Part shown: piece by piece, positions 37,801 to 51,700 of the stretch
Position numbering within the stretch: the stretch's first letter is position 1
How the letters are laid out: each line of letters starts with the position of its first letter
Source: Apis mellifera
Lineage: Eukaryota; Arthropoda; Insecta; Hymenoptera; Apidae
Assembly (NCBI RefSeq): GCF_003254395.2
Contig: NC_037638.1
Span: 12,917,086-12,981,085, forward strand
Length of the DNA: 64,000 nt
Reading direction: 5' to 3'
Position numbers and translations under genes: made by a program
Notes under the pieces: model-generated
What the model saw: the letters and a program-made list of their open reading frames with translations, nothing else
What the model was told of the DNA's origin: nothing
Database searches by the model: none

Positions 37801-40800
37801 TACTCCCCTGTCATAATTGTCAACCGACGATTCGAGAAAACTGTTTATTCAGGTCGTTCGAACGGAACTGGAACCTATCGCCGATTTATTATTAAGCGAT
37901 CGCGGCTCGGCGCGCGTCCAACCCGATATTTGGAGCGGCCGGTTAATTGCAAAACGTCCGGTTAAAGAGCGTATCAATCGAAATGATCGTAAATTAAATC
38001 GACGATAAAGGTGTACCGGTGGAAACCTGGACCGGTTCGTGGATGAAAATAGGGCGAGAATATTGAGCCACCCTTCTCGATCAAAATGCATCCAGAATCG
38101 TGCTTGAAATCGGATAACGAGCGAACGAGTACGTGCGAAAATTTTTTTGTTTTTTTTCGAAAGTTATTTCGAAAGTGGGATCGAGGAAGAAATTTTCTTA
38201 AAATGAATAAAGTTTCGGCTCGAGAAAAATTAAGTTTTATTTATAACAGTGGAAGTTTTGTCGTTATGTATCATTGATCGAAAAGAAAAGAACAATAGTT
38301 ATTTCACATTTTCTAAAAAATCTAAAGTATCGAAGTGACTACTTTAGATTGCAATTACTTTAGATTGCAATCTATATGTAAACTTTAATTATTTGAACGA
38401 AAAATCATATTCACGAACAGAGTTCTATTATATTTTCTCCTTTATCGTGTTCTCCTTGTTTTTTTAACCTATTTACATTTAATTAAGTATGTAGATTTTA
38501 TATCTTAAGTGTTGCAAACTATGGATAACACGGTTATTAAAATTTATCGAGTATGAGAAATAATTTACTTTTTTAAGAAGAAGGCTTTTAGAATGCATTT
38601 CAAAATTTCATTTCAAACGAAATCTGCTCGATCCTGTTTCAAAATAATAATCATTCTAGATGTTTTTTTTTTGCTTTCGCTTTTCACGATTGCGAATTTC
38701 TCCAAAATTCTTCGAGTGAAAGAGGACAAGAACTTCCAATTACTGCTCACGCTTTACGTGGAACACGCAAATGATTCAATTTAATTTATTCAATCGTGCC
38801 AACAATCGAGAAACCCGAGTGAAAAATTTATTTTCGTAAATTTAAAAGAAAAAAGCACGTCATTATATTTCTTTTAAGTGATATTTAATAAAACATGATC
38901 ATTCGAATTAATTCTTTCCTTGTCCTTTATCTCTAATTTTTTATCAAACTGGAATAATAATAACGCTATCTCAAAAAAAAAATATTGATCTTCAAAGTTC
39001 TTTTTATCCCTGTAATGAATATAGAATTAAATATACAAAAAGATCTATGAAATTTCTAAGTACTTTAATGATTCCACTTGCTGCTTTGTACAGATTGTAG
39101 AACTGTAACAAGCAAAAAGAGAAACAAAATAGTACAAATGGTATCTGGTTTCGACACGATCAATTTTTACCCGGAAGGTCAACGATGTTTTCTCAAAGTA
39201 CTAAGCGGTGTCGCGCACCGGAAATCGTGTTCGACCATGGCCTTCGTAGCGTACTGGTAACCTAATTACGCAGCACGGAGGAGGAATAGCGAACGTGACG
39301 TGGATAAAAACGAGGCGTTTGGAGTTGTTTTAATGGCGCATCTCGAAAGAGCAGATCTTCGAAACGAGGAAAATATATTTTATATCGTCACGATCGATCG
39401 TGAAAAATGGACAAAATTCTTCTTCTTTCCTCTTCTTCTCCTCCGATGGAGAAATATCCAATTCCAATCGGCTCGTTTTTACAGAAGATTTGATCGAATT
39501 TGAATAAGAGTACTCTCTGGAAACTCGTTTGATTATTGGCCAATCCCGGTACACAAATGATAATTTGATTGGAAGTAAAAGTTTTTCGACAGTTGCAATG
39601 CTTTTTATCATTCATTTTTATGGCTTTTAATAATAATTTCGAAGTACTGGGCAATTTGTCGAGTTTTTATCGGCCTTGCTAAACACCATGTGGAACATTA
39701 TTATAAGTTTCGAAATTGAGTTTAGAAATTGTCGATGCCAATTCAACTTATCGTTGAATTTCATTTTTTAGATTTCGTAATACTATCATTTGTTGTAAAT
39801 TTTAATAAAATTCAATAAAGATTTTGGAAAATGATTCTGTTTAATTATATATATTATATATATAATTATATTAATAATATATTAATAATATATATATATA
39901 ATATTATATTAATTATATATATTTATATAAAAGAACTTACTTTTCGGATCATAAGGATTAAAAATATGTTTCGAATTCTAAACATTAAAATAATGAAAAA
40001 TATCCATTTATATATATATATATATTATATACATATTATACATATTATATTATATATAATTTATATTATATATATACATATTATATACATATATACATAT
40101 ACAAACATATATATTATATATATATATATATAATTATTTAATGTAAACTTAAAATACTTGTAATTTTGAACTATACCTTCTTTTTTTAATGTCCATACAA
40201 ACTTTATCCTCCAAAAGTGTTTCATATTTTCACAAACAATCTGTCTACGTTCTTAATAAGTATTTCATTATATCCTGAACTTGTGAACTCGCAAACAATT
40301 AAAATCGAATACCTTTCGAATACTATAATCTTCGAGCGTTTACGAAACCCAATTAAAGCCAAACAAATTTTAGCACGAACAAGATAACGATTTCCTTTCC
40401 TTTCGATCACCTCGAGAAGGATCCGACTTTCCAACGTGTATCCTCGGCCAATGTGTTCGCTCGCGGAACGATGATTGCGACGCGTTATATCCGGTGGAGA
40501 GTGGACGCGTGTCGCGAATCGCGATCGGGAAATCGTTTCGAAAACGCGATTGCAACATGCTCGAATCGGCACAAGGCGGTCATGCTCGTTAACCCCGTCG
40601 TTTTCATCTCCCCCCGACGCCCTGCAAAATCGTTCGATTAAGACGCGCGAGAAATTGGTCGTTAATTAGTTAATGAGAATATTGGAAACAGGAATGAAAA
40701 TATTCTGAGAGCGATTATTATTATTGATGGAATTATTGAAATTTTTTCGAGCGATTTATCCATTTGCTTCTCGATTCTGCGAACAGATTCGATGAAACTT

Positions 40801-41502
40801 TCCAACTTTCGATGAAATGATCAATCGTGGTGGGGATTACGAGTTGTTATTTTGATTTTATTGCCAAGTTTTTTTATCATATGATTGCAAAAGTCTGTGT
40901 TTGTTCTTGTAAAAGTGTAGAGATATAGTATTAATGTATTCAATATTTAAATCGAAGTGATTTAGGATATTGATTTTTGATAAAAATGAAATTCAAAATG
41001 ACTGTATATATTGATTATATAAAAGCAAAATATCATTTTTTATTTTTTTGGAAAAATTCATAAGATCGTGCATTAAAGTAAAATAAGAAATTTCCATAAT
41101 GCATATATTGTAACATTGAATGTGTTGAATAGTTATGAATCATTTGATGATGTAATATACGTATCAAAGAACCGAGTATTTTTAAGGCACAAATGAAATA
41201 TTATTTTTAAATATTGATACGAAGGAAAAAAGAAGGACAAGAATTTGATTAATTTTTTCTTTTCATCAATTAATAGATAAAAGAATTGTTTTCACGAATA
41301 TATGAATGTCAAAAAAAAGAAATACGAATCAATCCTTTTTCTTTAATCTTCAAAATCAAAATTCAAAATTTTATTCAAGTAACAAAATATATATATAAAT
41401 AATAAAATATATTGGATAAAAATTTTTTCACAAGCTTTTTGAACGAATATTAAAACTTAGATTTTTAAATAAATAAAATAAATCTGAAAGTGTCAGAAAT
41501 AA
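34825..41502. other. Probable intron or intergenic DNA
   Basis: No further exon is convincing. GC-richer pockets lie at about 35330-35680, 36220-36860, 37490-38110, 39080-39320 and 40390-40640, and AT-rich sequence fills the rest. The strongly AT-biased stretch 39840-40135 encodes only low-complexity Ile/Tyr frames. A frame ending at 39260 follows a CAG at 39091 and could be mistaken for a terminal exon, but it has no recognisable content. Confidence 0.5.
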
Positions 41503-41829
41503 AGGGTGTCTCAAAATTAACGCAAGATTTGAATTAAATATAAAAGAGAGTTTTTAGATATTTATTTTTTAAGTGAATCATAAAGTATTCGATAAAGGTG
41601 AAAATGCGTGAATATTTTGTATAAAATTTTCGAACTGCGGCTGCCAAACTTTCATTATTTTTAAAATATTATTCGATAATGAAGATACGTTGTTGTATAT
41701 ATAGCATAATGCTCCATTTTTACTAATCCTAAACTCTCAGCTGTCAAATTGTTCTTTTTTCAGAATTGCCAACAACTTGATGCAAAAATGGCGGCAAATT
41801 CAAATCTTGCGTTAATTTTGGGACACCCT
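41503..41829. mobile_element. Short non-autonomous DNA transposon (MITE), 327 bp
   Basis: Near-perfect terminal inverted repeats of about 33 bp bracket a 327-bp element. The left end starts AGGGTGTCTCAAAATTAACG at 41503. The right end read on the minus strand starts AGGGTGTCCCAAAATTAACG at 41829. Both continue CAAGATTTGAATT, with one mismatch in 33. Flanks are ATAA on the left and ATATA on the right, consistent with a TA target duplication if the outermost base pair has mutated. The interior has no transposase frame. Size, inverted repeats and flanks fit a miniature inverted-repeat element of the Tc1/mariner superfamily. Its ends differ from those of the three mariner copies here, so it depends on a different transposase. 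Confidence 0.85.
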
Positions 41830-44420
41830 ATATACGTTCTTAAATCTTGGCGAATAAAGCTAGGCGATACATTTCCCTCTACAATTTTCACGAATAATAG
41901 ATCGCGTTTAATGCCTCCACGAGTCCATCGCTCTTAGGATCGATACTCCACTTTCACATTCGAATGACAAGATATTCCATTTTGAGTGATCGTCGACCAA
42001 TTCGATTGGCCGTTTTATCCGAGAGCCGCGTCCGCGAAAATTGGGCGCTCGAATTTTATTACCTCTACTCCCCTCCCTCAGAAGGCTCTCCCGTGGCTGG
42101 AAAAAGCTTAATCGCCTGATCTGGCTCCGTTCCACGCGCAACGCCCACCCAAAACTCCCGATAGATTCGAGGGATGGTGGATCCCTCTCGAAAATGAACG
42201 CAACATCTGTCGAGGCGATTTTTTTCTCCGCTAATATTGATTATCCTAAGTGGATGAGATGGATGAGAAATTTATGCTCAACATCGTTGTTAAATGTAAT
42301 TGATTTGATAAGAGGAGGAGGCTGTTTAGGTTGAGCCTTAACTTCGATTTTGATTTATGTGATGTCATTGTGTTATGAACATTTAATGACTGTTTCAGAC
42401 TCATCAGAAATCACTTCATTTTGCTCGAATGAATTTTCGTAAGATTTTATGTATAATCAATATGCATATTTGATCTTTTCAAATGTAATTCATATCGAAA
42501 AATTTAGAGCGATATTTTGCACAATAATTTATTAACTAATATTAACAATTTGACAAATTATAAATTAGACAACATATTGATAATTTATTCTTATATATTC
42601 CTTCTAACATTTATATCTTCTCATTAATTGTGCAAAAAGAAAACTCATCTTGTCTTAAATTCGCTTTAAAAAAATTGTATAAAAAGAAAATATATATTCC
42701 TCTTACGTCCTCGAAACATCTCCATCCATCATTAAAGGATAAAAGACAACGAGCAAATTGCCTATCGAATGAGCTTCCACTTGATCGATCGTGAGGGATG
42801 CGCGAAAAATAAGGGAACACGCGTTTACCTGTATTAAAAACATCGTCGTATCCGGGAGGAATCGATCGAAGAGGAACGAGATGCGTTAACCCATTAATAT
42901 ATATATATATATATACAGGCGGGTGAATCGTTCGACAGAGATGGAGCCACACGCGTTGTTACGCATAGCTGGCCGCACGTAGCGTAGGTGTAACACGAAA
43001 AAATAAAGCGTGGCTCGACTGATATGTGGGTTAATCGACGAGTGAAGTGGAACGACGCCACCCGATGCCTCCTCGTTAAGAGGTGGGACGAGTCTTCCGG
43101 GTCTTCTTCCTCGTTTTCTGGGGTAACTCTTTCCGAGTTGTACTAGGTATACTAGGTATTCATTTTAATGATATTAAGGTTTTTTTAGGGTAGGTAGTTT
43201 ATTGGCAAAGATAAGTGAACAACGTAGTTATTTATTCCTTCGTTGGACGAATTGTAATACGAGTTATTTTAATTCGATTTCTTCTTATTCGTTTTAATGA
43301 TATTGAAAGGTGTTCGATTTTTTTTTTCAATGGAAAAATTGCTTTGGAAATTATTCAACTTTAGAAATTAATATTCTCGATTTCATAATGATATTCTTTT
43401 AACGATTCCATTTCGTTTTGTAAGATTTTTGTTCTATGAGATGTCAGGATTATGAGATTGCTTCGAGAGTAATTAAATAAATAATGTTTATCTGAGATTT
43501 AATTTTAAAATTTATTTTTTCTTTTTTTTAGGTGTTGAGTAATGAGATATTATTGATATAATTATTTAATTGTTATTATTTCAAATAAATGTATCCTGCA
43601 TCTTCAAATGACACCATTGAAAATAAAATTTCATAATAGCATTCAAATTTTGCAATCTTAAGTACAATTTGTCGAATCCGGTTTGCACCGCGTAATCCCT
43701 CAATTTTTATAGAATCGATCCATGAATCGCGATGCACATTGTTCTTCGACGAACGTGGGAGCCATCTTAATGAGACGTCTATTCGCGATAATATTGCAAA
43801 ATTTCTATGGAAATTCGTGTGGTTCTTTGCTTATAGAAGTTACAAAAAAAAAAGTTAAAATTTCAGTTTTATCATATAATCAGAAAATCACTATTTTTAA
43901 AAGTTAAATTTTTAGAACTTTTACAAACGAGTGAGAAAAGGAATAATACGAACACATGGATAGAATAAAGAAAAAAGTAAAGTTAGAATATATTACGTCA
44001 CTAAATTCATTCTTAAAATAAACTCGAGTACTTTTTACAAGTCATATTTTCTTATTGAAAGCGGTATAGGTATTTTTTTATCGATTCCTTTTCCGTCGAC
44101 AGACCATGTGCAAAAAATGTTATAAAAGTCGATCGAGCAATAATCATTAATGCAAATATTATTTAAAGAAAAAAGGCAAAATAAAAAATTGTTGTTACAT
44201 TATGCATGATTTCTTCAACACTTTTATAGAAAATGTAAATTATGCCTTTTTTCTAGCACTAGTGATAAAAAAAAGAATTGTTTAATGAAATATGATAAAA
44301 TGTTTCAATTGTTTTTTTGTTCCACTTACTATAAAAATAAAGATATTGCAAAGAAAACATTAACGTTAAATCATTTTCACAATTTATTGCTAAACTTTAA
44401 AATATTAAATATATATTGAA
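41830..44420. other. Non-coding region, GC pocket then AT-rich
   Basis: A GC-richer pocket spans about 41900-42340 and a second 42690-43150. The latter carries a (TA)n run at about 42896-42915. Frames there are short and unrecognised. The rest to 44420 is AT-rich with no gene. Confidence 0.5.
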
Positions 44421-44883
44421 TTAATAATACTCTTTTGGATATTTATTTATATTTATTTTATTTATTATATTTCTCTTAATAATATTCTTTTGAATATTTA
44501 TTTATTACTATATATCTACTTATATATCTCTTAATAATACTCTTTTAGAGTTTTTTGTACTTATACATTTATTTATTTATTATTATATATATTATATATC
44601 TCTTAATAATACTGTTTTAGAGTCTTATTTACTTATACATCTATTTATTACTATATATATTATACTTCTCTTAATAATATTCTTTTAGATATTTACTTAT
44701 ATATTTATTTATTACTATATATATTATATATCTCTTAATAAAACTCTTTAAAATATTTATTTATATATTTATTTATTATTATATATATTATATATCTCTT
44801 AATAATACTCTGAGATATTACTATATTATATATATCTTAACAATACTCTTTGAGATATTTACTTATATATTTACTTATTACTA

Positions 44884-44923
<40 letters not shown>

Positions 44924-45345
44924 TAATAATACTCTTTTGGATATTTACTTACTTATATTTATTTTATTTATATTTCTCTTAATAATATTCTTTTGGATAT
45001 TTATTTATTACTATATATCTACTTATATATTTCTTAATAATACTCTTTTGGAGTCTTATTTACTTATATATTTATTTATTACTATATATATTATACTTCT
45101 CTTAATATTACTCTTTGAGATATGTATTTATATATTTATTTATTACTATATATATTATATATCTCTTAATAATACTCTTTTAGAGTTTTATTTACTTATA
45201 TATTTATTTATTTCTATATATATTATACATCTCTTATAATACTCTTATAATACTCTCATAATCTCTTATAATACTCTTAACAATACTCTTATTATACTCT
45301 CATAATCTCTTATAATACTCTTAACAATACTCTTTTGAACATTTA
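44421..45345. repeat. Degenerate AT-rich array, ~55-72-bp unit
   Basis: About thirteen copies of a CTTAATAATACTCTTTT-type motif recur every 54-72 bp. They are joined by TATTTACTTATATATTTATT and TACTATATATATTATA-like sequence. A (TA)n run lies at about 44891-44921. The right end (about 45228-45340) degenerates into short CTCTTATAATACT repeats of 10-20 bp. The long hydrophobic frame across it (44850-45239) is a repeat artefact. Confidence 0.88.
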
Positions 45346-45707
45346 CTTACATATTTACATTGCAATATTGGACAGGAAGTATAATGTATACATATACACG
45401 GCAGAATATCGATGTCAAATAAATTGTTAATATCGCATTACGCAATCGAGCTTTCGCGATTACTCAAGAGGAGGAAACCGTAAAACGACACGCCTTCTTC
45501 CATCGCGCAAATGTAACGGGTCACGGTGAGCTTAACGCATAAGAAAAGAGAAGACCTTGAAATACCTTGTACATACGTGGATTTGCAATGTACAACATGG
45601 ATTTGTCTTGGCCTGTCTCGCGCACCCGATCCCCTCGGAATTTCTTATATTTGGGTTGAGCTCGTCGTTAGCGTTGCACGCTTTTTGTCTCCCCATGGGG
45701 AAACGCG

Positions 45708-45751
<44 letters not shown>

Positions 45752-47783
45752 AACTGGATGTAATCAAGCTTTTTTGCACGCCGTTTTCCCCCGACGATTT
45801 GCTTTACGACCGGTTAGAGTGAATTAATAACAGCCATCTATCGGCCGTGATTAAATAAATCGACGAGAATTTAACTTTCACGGTTTTTCTTTTTTTTTTT
45901 TTAATATGTATATAATATTTTATTTTTGAATTATTATATTATTATTTACACATTGCTCTAATAGAAATGATATGAGATTTGATTAAATTTATTCGAATGA
46001 GCTATTTGCTTTTTTGATAATTATATCATGGTAATCTTGTATTATCTATTACGTTAATAGATGAATATTTCTTGATAATTTCTTTCGAGAGGATATTAGA
46101 AGTGAATAAATTTTAATTAATTTTAAATCTCTAAGTTTTATTTTTAATAAGAGGTTAATATTTGTTGCAAATTTTTTTAATTTATCAGAAATTTTTTTTA
46201 ATGTTAAAATGTAATCATATAAGATATTATAGGTTGTTTAATATCAAACAACACTAATTTTTATTTTTTCTATCAGATATGAATATATCTGAAGTTAAAA
46301 AGTTATTATGAAAGTGAAAAATAAATACTATTTGATTCTAGACAACTCTCCTCTATAATAATATATATAAATAAATTTTTACGTTTAATAAATCTGATAA
46401 ATCTAGCAAATATGAGTCACTAAAAAATTAATTAATAGAGATAGCACAAGATAATAGCACGTAATAAAGAATATTGATATTACATCTTTCCTAATTAACA
46501 GATAGGAATTATAATAATTTCTGAAATTAAACTATAAATGAATTTATTTCTATCTAAGTTGCAAACTTTTGAAATAATATTTTAAATTATTTGAAACAAT
46601 TATTTCACATAATTATAGATGAAAATAACATATTATTCGAAATAATGTTTCTCTGGTATGAAAAAGGAGAGGTTCGAGTGAAACGACGATAAATTTAATA
46701 TTAGATCCTAGAATAAGTATAGAAATTCCTCTCGTTTCGAACGTGACATTTAAATGCAGATGTTATTATAACACACACGACTCGTGGTTACACAGCTACC
46801 TATTAAAATTCATACTGCTAGCCTTTTCCATAATGGTGTTACTCTAATTTCTTCGTGTGCTCTTCCATTGCAGTATTCTCTCTCTCTCCTTTGAAAATAT
46901 ATACATGTATCCTATAGATATTCTCGTTTGCTTTTTCTACGCGTATTACCATTTTCTTTTCCAAACACATTTGTCACGCTCGACGCCTTTTACTCTAAAT
47001 TACTTAGAAGACTTTACCGTTTATACACGAACCTTAAGTTTTGAATATCTCACTGAAATAAGAGAGTGGATAGGTAAGTGTCGACCTAACGAAAGTGATG
47101 CAAAAACGTGGCTTGCACAATTTTTAAACTACTATTAGATACGCGCATGAAAAAAATATTTTGATTTCTCTTCGATTAAGATATCTTCGTGACTTCGGTT
47201 ATGAGATACTTTTTAAAAAATTCAATTCAACTCTCGATATCTAAAACACCGATTTAACGTATATTTTAATATTATAGAAAACATTAATGATATTAAAAAA
47301 TTTAAATTGAATATAATAATTTCAATTCGATCTAATTAATTAGTTTAATATTTATTCTACCTGTTTTCTCGTCGAGTTATCTAAAATTGTTCAAATAAGG
47401 ATTAAATTATCGTCAATTGAGAATTAATAATAAAAATTATAATCATTCGTGTATTTCAATTATTACTCGTGGATTAAAAAAAAAAAAGAAATTTCGAAAG
47501 GATTTCCGTGAAAATAACCGTTTTCCAGTCGGTTCTAGTTCTATCGAAAATATCAAAGGCCAATATTTATTTAAATATACCGGCGTGAAACTCGTTCGAA
47601 GGATAGGAAGTTTAATGAACGCGGAGAGAGATAGCGCGCAAAAGTATGCCGATAAATTAAGGCCAATTATTTGACTTCGCAGTGAACCAAATCGATTCTT
47701 TTTGTTCGCTGCTTTATTCAACGAGGTCTTTTTTAAAAAACACGCTTTTTAAAATATCTAATAAATTGCCGTAACTAAAAGCC
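45346..47783. other. Non-coding region with a (CT)n microsatellite
   Basis: A (CT)n run of about 18 units lies at 45711-45747 within a GC-richer pocket (45410-45860). The rest is AT-rich. Frames at 46857-47138 and 47417-47674 are unrecognised; the latter follows a TTTTCCAG at about 47521-47528 but is not convincing as an exon. Confidence 0.5.
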
Positions 47784-48795
47784 GTAAGAATGCTCTCGCT
47801 TATCCTTTATTATTATTGGACTATTTTTACTCGAATATCATTTACATTTTATACGATCATAACAACGTATTCGTTAAATTATAATTGATTACTTGTGCAT
47901 AAAAATTAATACGAATATTTACTCGTAACAATAATAGATACATAATTATTTTAAGATCCACTAAAAATTATTTGTAAGAGTAAATTTATGCATTGCAATT
48001 TTCTAGTAAAATGATTGAAACAATTTACATGACTATTACTAAAAATATTTATAAAAATAAATTATAAATTAATCTTTGCATTTGGCTCTTCACTTTTACC
48101 AGATCGAAATATCTTTGAATTTTGAAAATATTACAATGAAAAAATAAAACACGAGCTATAATTATAAATTTTAACGTCATATTTAATTTAAATTACTCCA
48201 AATTTCGAAATATCTTTTTTTTTACGGATATTCGAAAATAATAATAAGTAAAGGGTTAAGCGGCGATGGACAAAGAGCCTTAAAAGAGCCAGAGCCTGTA
48301 AGAATGCTCTCACTTATCCTTTATTATTATTGGACTATTTTTACTCGAATATCATTTACATTTTATACGATCATAACAACGTATTCGTTAAATTATAATT
48401 AATTACTTGTGCATAAAAATTAATACGAATATTTACTCGTAACAATAATACATAATTATTTTAAGATCCACTAAAAATTATTTGTAAGAGTAAATTTATG
48501 CATCGCAATTTTCTAGTAAAATGATTGAAACAATTTACATGACTATTACTAAAAATATTTATAAAAATAAATTATAAATTAATCTTTCCATTTCGCTCCT
48601 CACTTTTTTTATCAGATCGAAATATCTTTGAATTTTGAAAATATTACGATGAAAAAATAAAACACGAGTTATAATTATAAATTTTAACGTCATGCTTAAT
48701 TTAAATTACTCTAAATTTCGATGGATATTCGAAAATAATAATAGTAAAGGGTTAAGCGGCGATGGACAAAGAGGCTTAAAAGAGCCAGAGCCTGT
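47784..48795. repeat. ~514-bp direct tandem duplication
   Basis: Two adjacent copies, 47784-48297 and 48298 to about 48795, begin GTAAGAATGCTCTC and end AAAGAGCCAGAGCCTGT. They are nearly identical, with scattered substitutions (for example CTCGCTT against CTCACTT) and small deletions; the second copy lacks about 16 bp near 48720. The second unit is followed by the GC-richer sequence from 48796. Confidence 0.97.
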
Positions 48796-51700
48796 TTTCC
48801 TTCGACGACATCTCTTAAAGGAATATTAAGGTACAGTTACGTTTTCCACTCATTTCTACGCGGCACAGGTACACGCCGCGTAATGGCGCATAAGCCATCG
48901 GGTCATCCATTCATTTTTCATGAAGAGCACGTATTTTAACTCGAGACTGGCGTCGAAGATTTTTAAACGAGTCCATAGATCGGCTCGCCCGTATGTACCG
49001 TAATACGCCGAATCGAACCTCATTCGATGGAGGAACCGTTTTCGTTCGAAACGAATTTCTTCCTCTTTTCTCCATACCTCTAACCTAGGAGAATTTTACA
49101 CGTACACGAGTCGTTAACAAACTCGCGTATCTCTATCTGGTATCGCGGATAATTTCGTCCATCCGATATTTCATCGACTTATTTACATTGCACGGCCTCA
49201 GCCGGTTAATGTCGGTCTCTATTTTACCGATTTGCATTCAAGATTACGGGGAAACAGCGATTGATCGAAGTAAATAATACGAGAGCACCTTGAACGATTC
49301 GTATCATTAGCTAGTTGAACGAACGAAGGATAGGAAAAAAGATCCGTTTGAAAGATTTTATTGTATGAGTATGTATAATTTATTTCTTCGAAGTTTGAAA
49401 TTGATAAATAGCTATTAATCCTTAAATTTTGTTTTATAATGGGAAATATGCGAGAATGTGAAAACTTGAAGGATTTTTTTTTTGGAAATTAATTCATAAT
49501 AATCAGATTCCTCTCGTTATTTGAGAAATGTTGGAATTTTTTAGAATATCGAAATTCTTGAAAATTTAATATTCTAGTATTTAAATTTATATATTTTACG
49601 TATTAATTATTTTTATCTTTAATTAAATTCGTCAGAATTTCAAATTATATAACAATTTGTCATATAACAATTAAGTCATTGATTTAAAAAAAATCGTCCT
49701 ATTATGATTTATGAGATTATAAAATAAGATTAATTTAAATAAAAAATATAATCTATAAATAAGATTATCGAGATATCAAAATATGAGTAACGAGTCGTAA
49801 AAATTGAAGATTTCAAAATGAAATATATTCATAAAATTTGCAACGATAATAAAAATAAAAATCTATTTAAATAAATATTTCAAGTGATATTATAAAATTA
49901 TATATAATAATACTTATTATAATAGCAATTACTTTATTCATATGATTCACATAATAAGGTAATAAGAAAAAGCTTTTATACTTATATATTTAATTTAGTG
50001 ATTTTTCGAATAAATATTCGATTCCACATGCATAAATGAAATATATTTATTTGAAGTGAAATTTCTCGTAAATATTTAAATACATATGTATAATATATTT
50101 TTTTTTCATCTAAATCATATTCATAGATTTACTAAAAATTTTTATAATCTTCAATAAATTTAAATGTCGCAGAATTTGTAATTCATTCAACGATACGAAT
50201 ATCAAGTTTTCTTTACTATTTTCATATTTCAATAATTTATTTGAATTGGGTGACAATAATTATATTTACTTAAAATTTCTCAACCATTCATTACTTAATT
50301 ATTATTAAAAAATTATAATATTTCACTTATATTTTTACAAGCATTTACTTATTTTCACGTATATAATTCAATAAATTAATTAATCAAGTACATAACACAA
50401 AAATGACAGCCAATAACGTGCAATAAATGAGTTGTAATATTTCTTAAAAAATACCATTCTTCCATTCCTTCATCTCTATTATTTTCATCAAAACTCTAAA
50501 AATATTGCCATATTGGACGCCATAATGTTCATCCTAATACGAATTCTTCGAAAAAGATATTTCGACCAAAATGAAAATAAATTTCTTCGAAATATACATA
50601 GCTCAACGATCGAATTTATTTTTCTCTCAGTTTACCAACATATCGCGAAACTTAATTCGTATTCGACGGATAAACGGCACGTCCCTGTGGTGAAACACTT
50701 GAAAATGAAGAGAAACGTGAATTGTCATTCGCAGGATCATCCGCGTCGAAGGCCGTACTCGATTCGCTTTTTATCCATCACCTGTGACGCAAAAGGAGCA
50801 CAGAATATTTGGCATACAATGGGCAAAGGAGCATAGGCTCAGACAGTTGCTCGACATTCACTCACGAACACGAGAAAAGTGTCGGGGAACGAGATCCCCG
50901 CCACGAGTATTCGTGCCACTGGGTTACTACACTTTCGAGTTCAACTAAATCGGCCACGCGGCTCCACGCGGTTCTCCGGAATTATCGTAAAACGAAACGA
51001 GAGAACGTCGATTTTATTTTGCAACGTTTCGCTCGTCTTCCACACCCGATGATCATCCAATCTTTCTGTGAATCTCTCCGTCTTTTTGCAGTGCAGACTT
51101 TTTTGAGACGCGTGTAATTAATGATTTCCTTCACTTCCTCCCGCGTGTAATAATACACGAATGATCTAGATTAGAAACGAGCAATCGAACATCACTCGTG
51201 CTGTTTCATTCGAGGTGAAGACCTAGAAGATTGTTACACAGGTTTGGAATTTTCGATTCCACTTTCGTGGAAATATTATTGCGTATTATTACGATATTTT
51301 TATTTTCGAGATTCGATCCAAGTTAATTGAATTTGAATGCCGTATGGTCGAACATCGGAATTTAAGGGAAAAATTGAAATCTTGGAGTGAAAGAAAATTC
51401 GATCAAAGCTGTAAATAAACGAATAATAATATTGAAAGGATTAGCTTTAAATATGCACGTGGAACGAAAAAGAAAAAATATTATTTGAAAATATGATATG
51501 GTTCGTTAAAAGGATTGATTTTCGACATTGTAAATTTCAATTTATGGAAATAAAAATTTATTTTGTAGAATCAAATTTACAATTAATAATTATCTAAACA
51601 AGTAATTCAGAAGTAAATTTTATGTTAATCTTTGAAATTTCTTTCATAATTATAATCATAGAATTCTTAAATTACGATTCAAATTATCAAAGTTTATCTC

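Noticed and set aside
39831..40133. 100-codon Ile/Tyr-rich frame
   Set aside because: It is produced by TA-rich simple sequence, not by a gene.
44850..45239. 129-codon very hydrophobic plus-strand frame
   Set aside because: It is the translation of an AT-rich tandem array; the Ile/Leu/Tyr periodicity follows the DNA repeat.
47529..47674. Possible terminal exon after TTTTCCAG
   Set aside because: The frame to TGA is open but has no recognisable peptide and the region is otherwise AT-rich filler.
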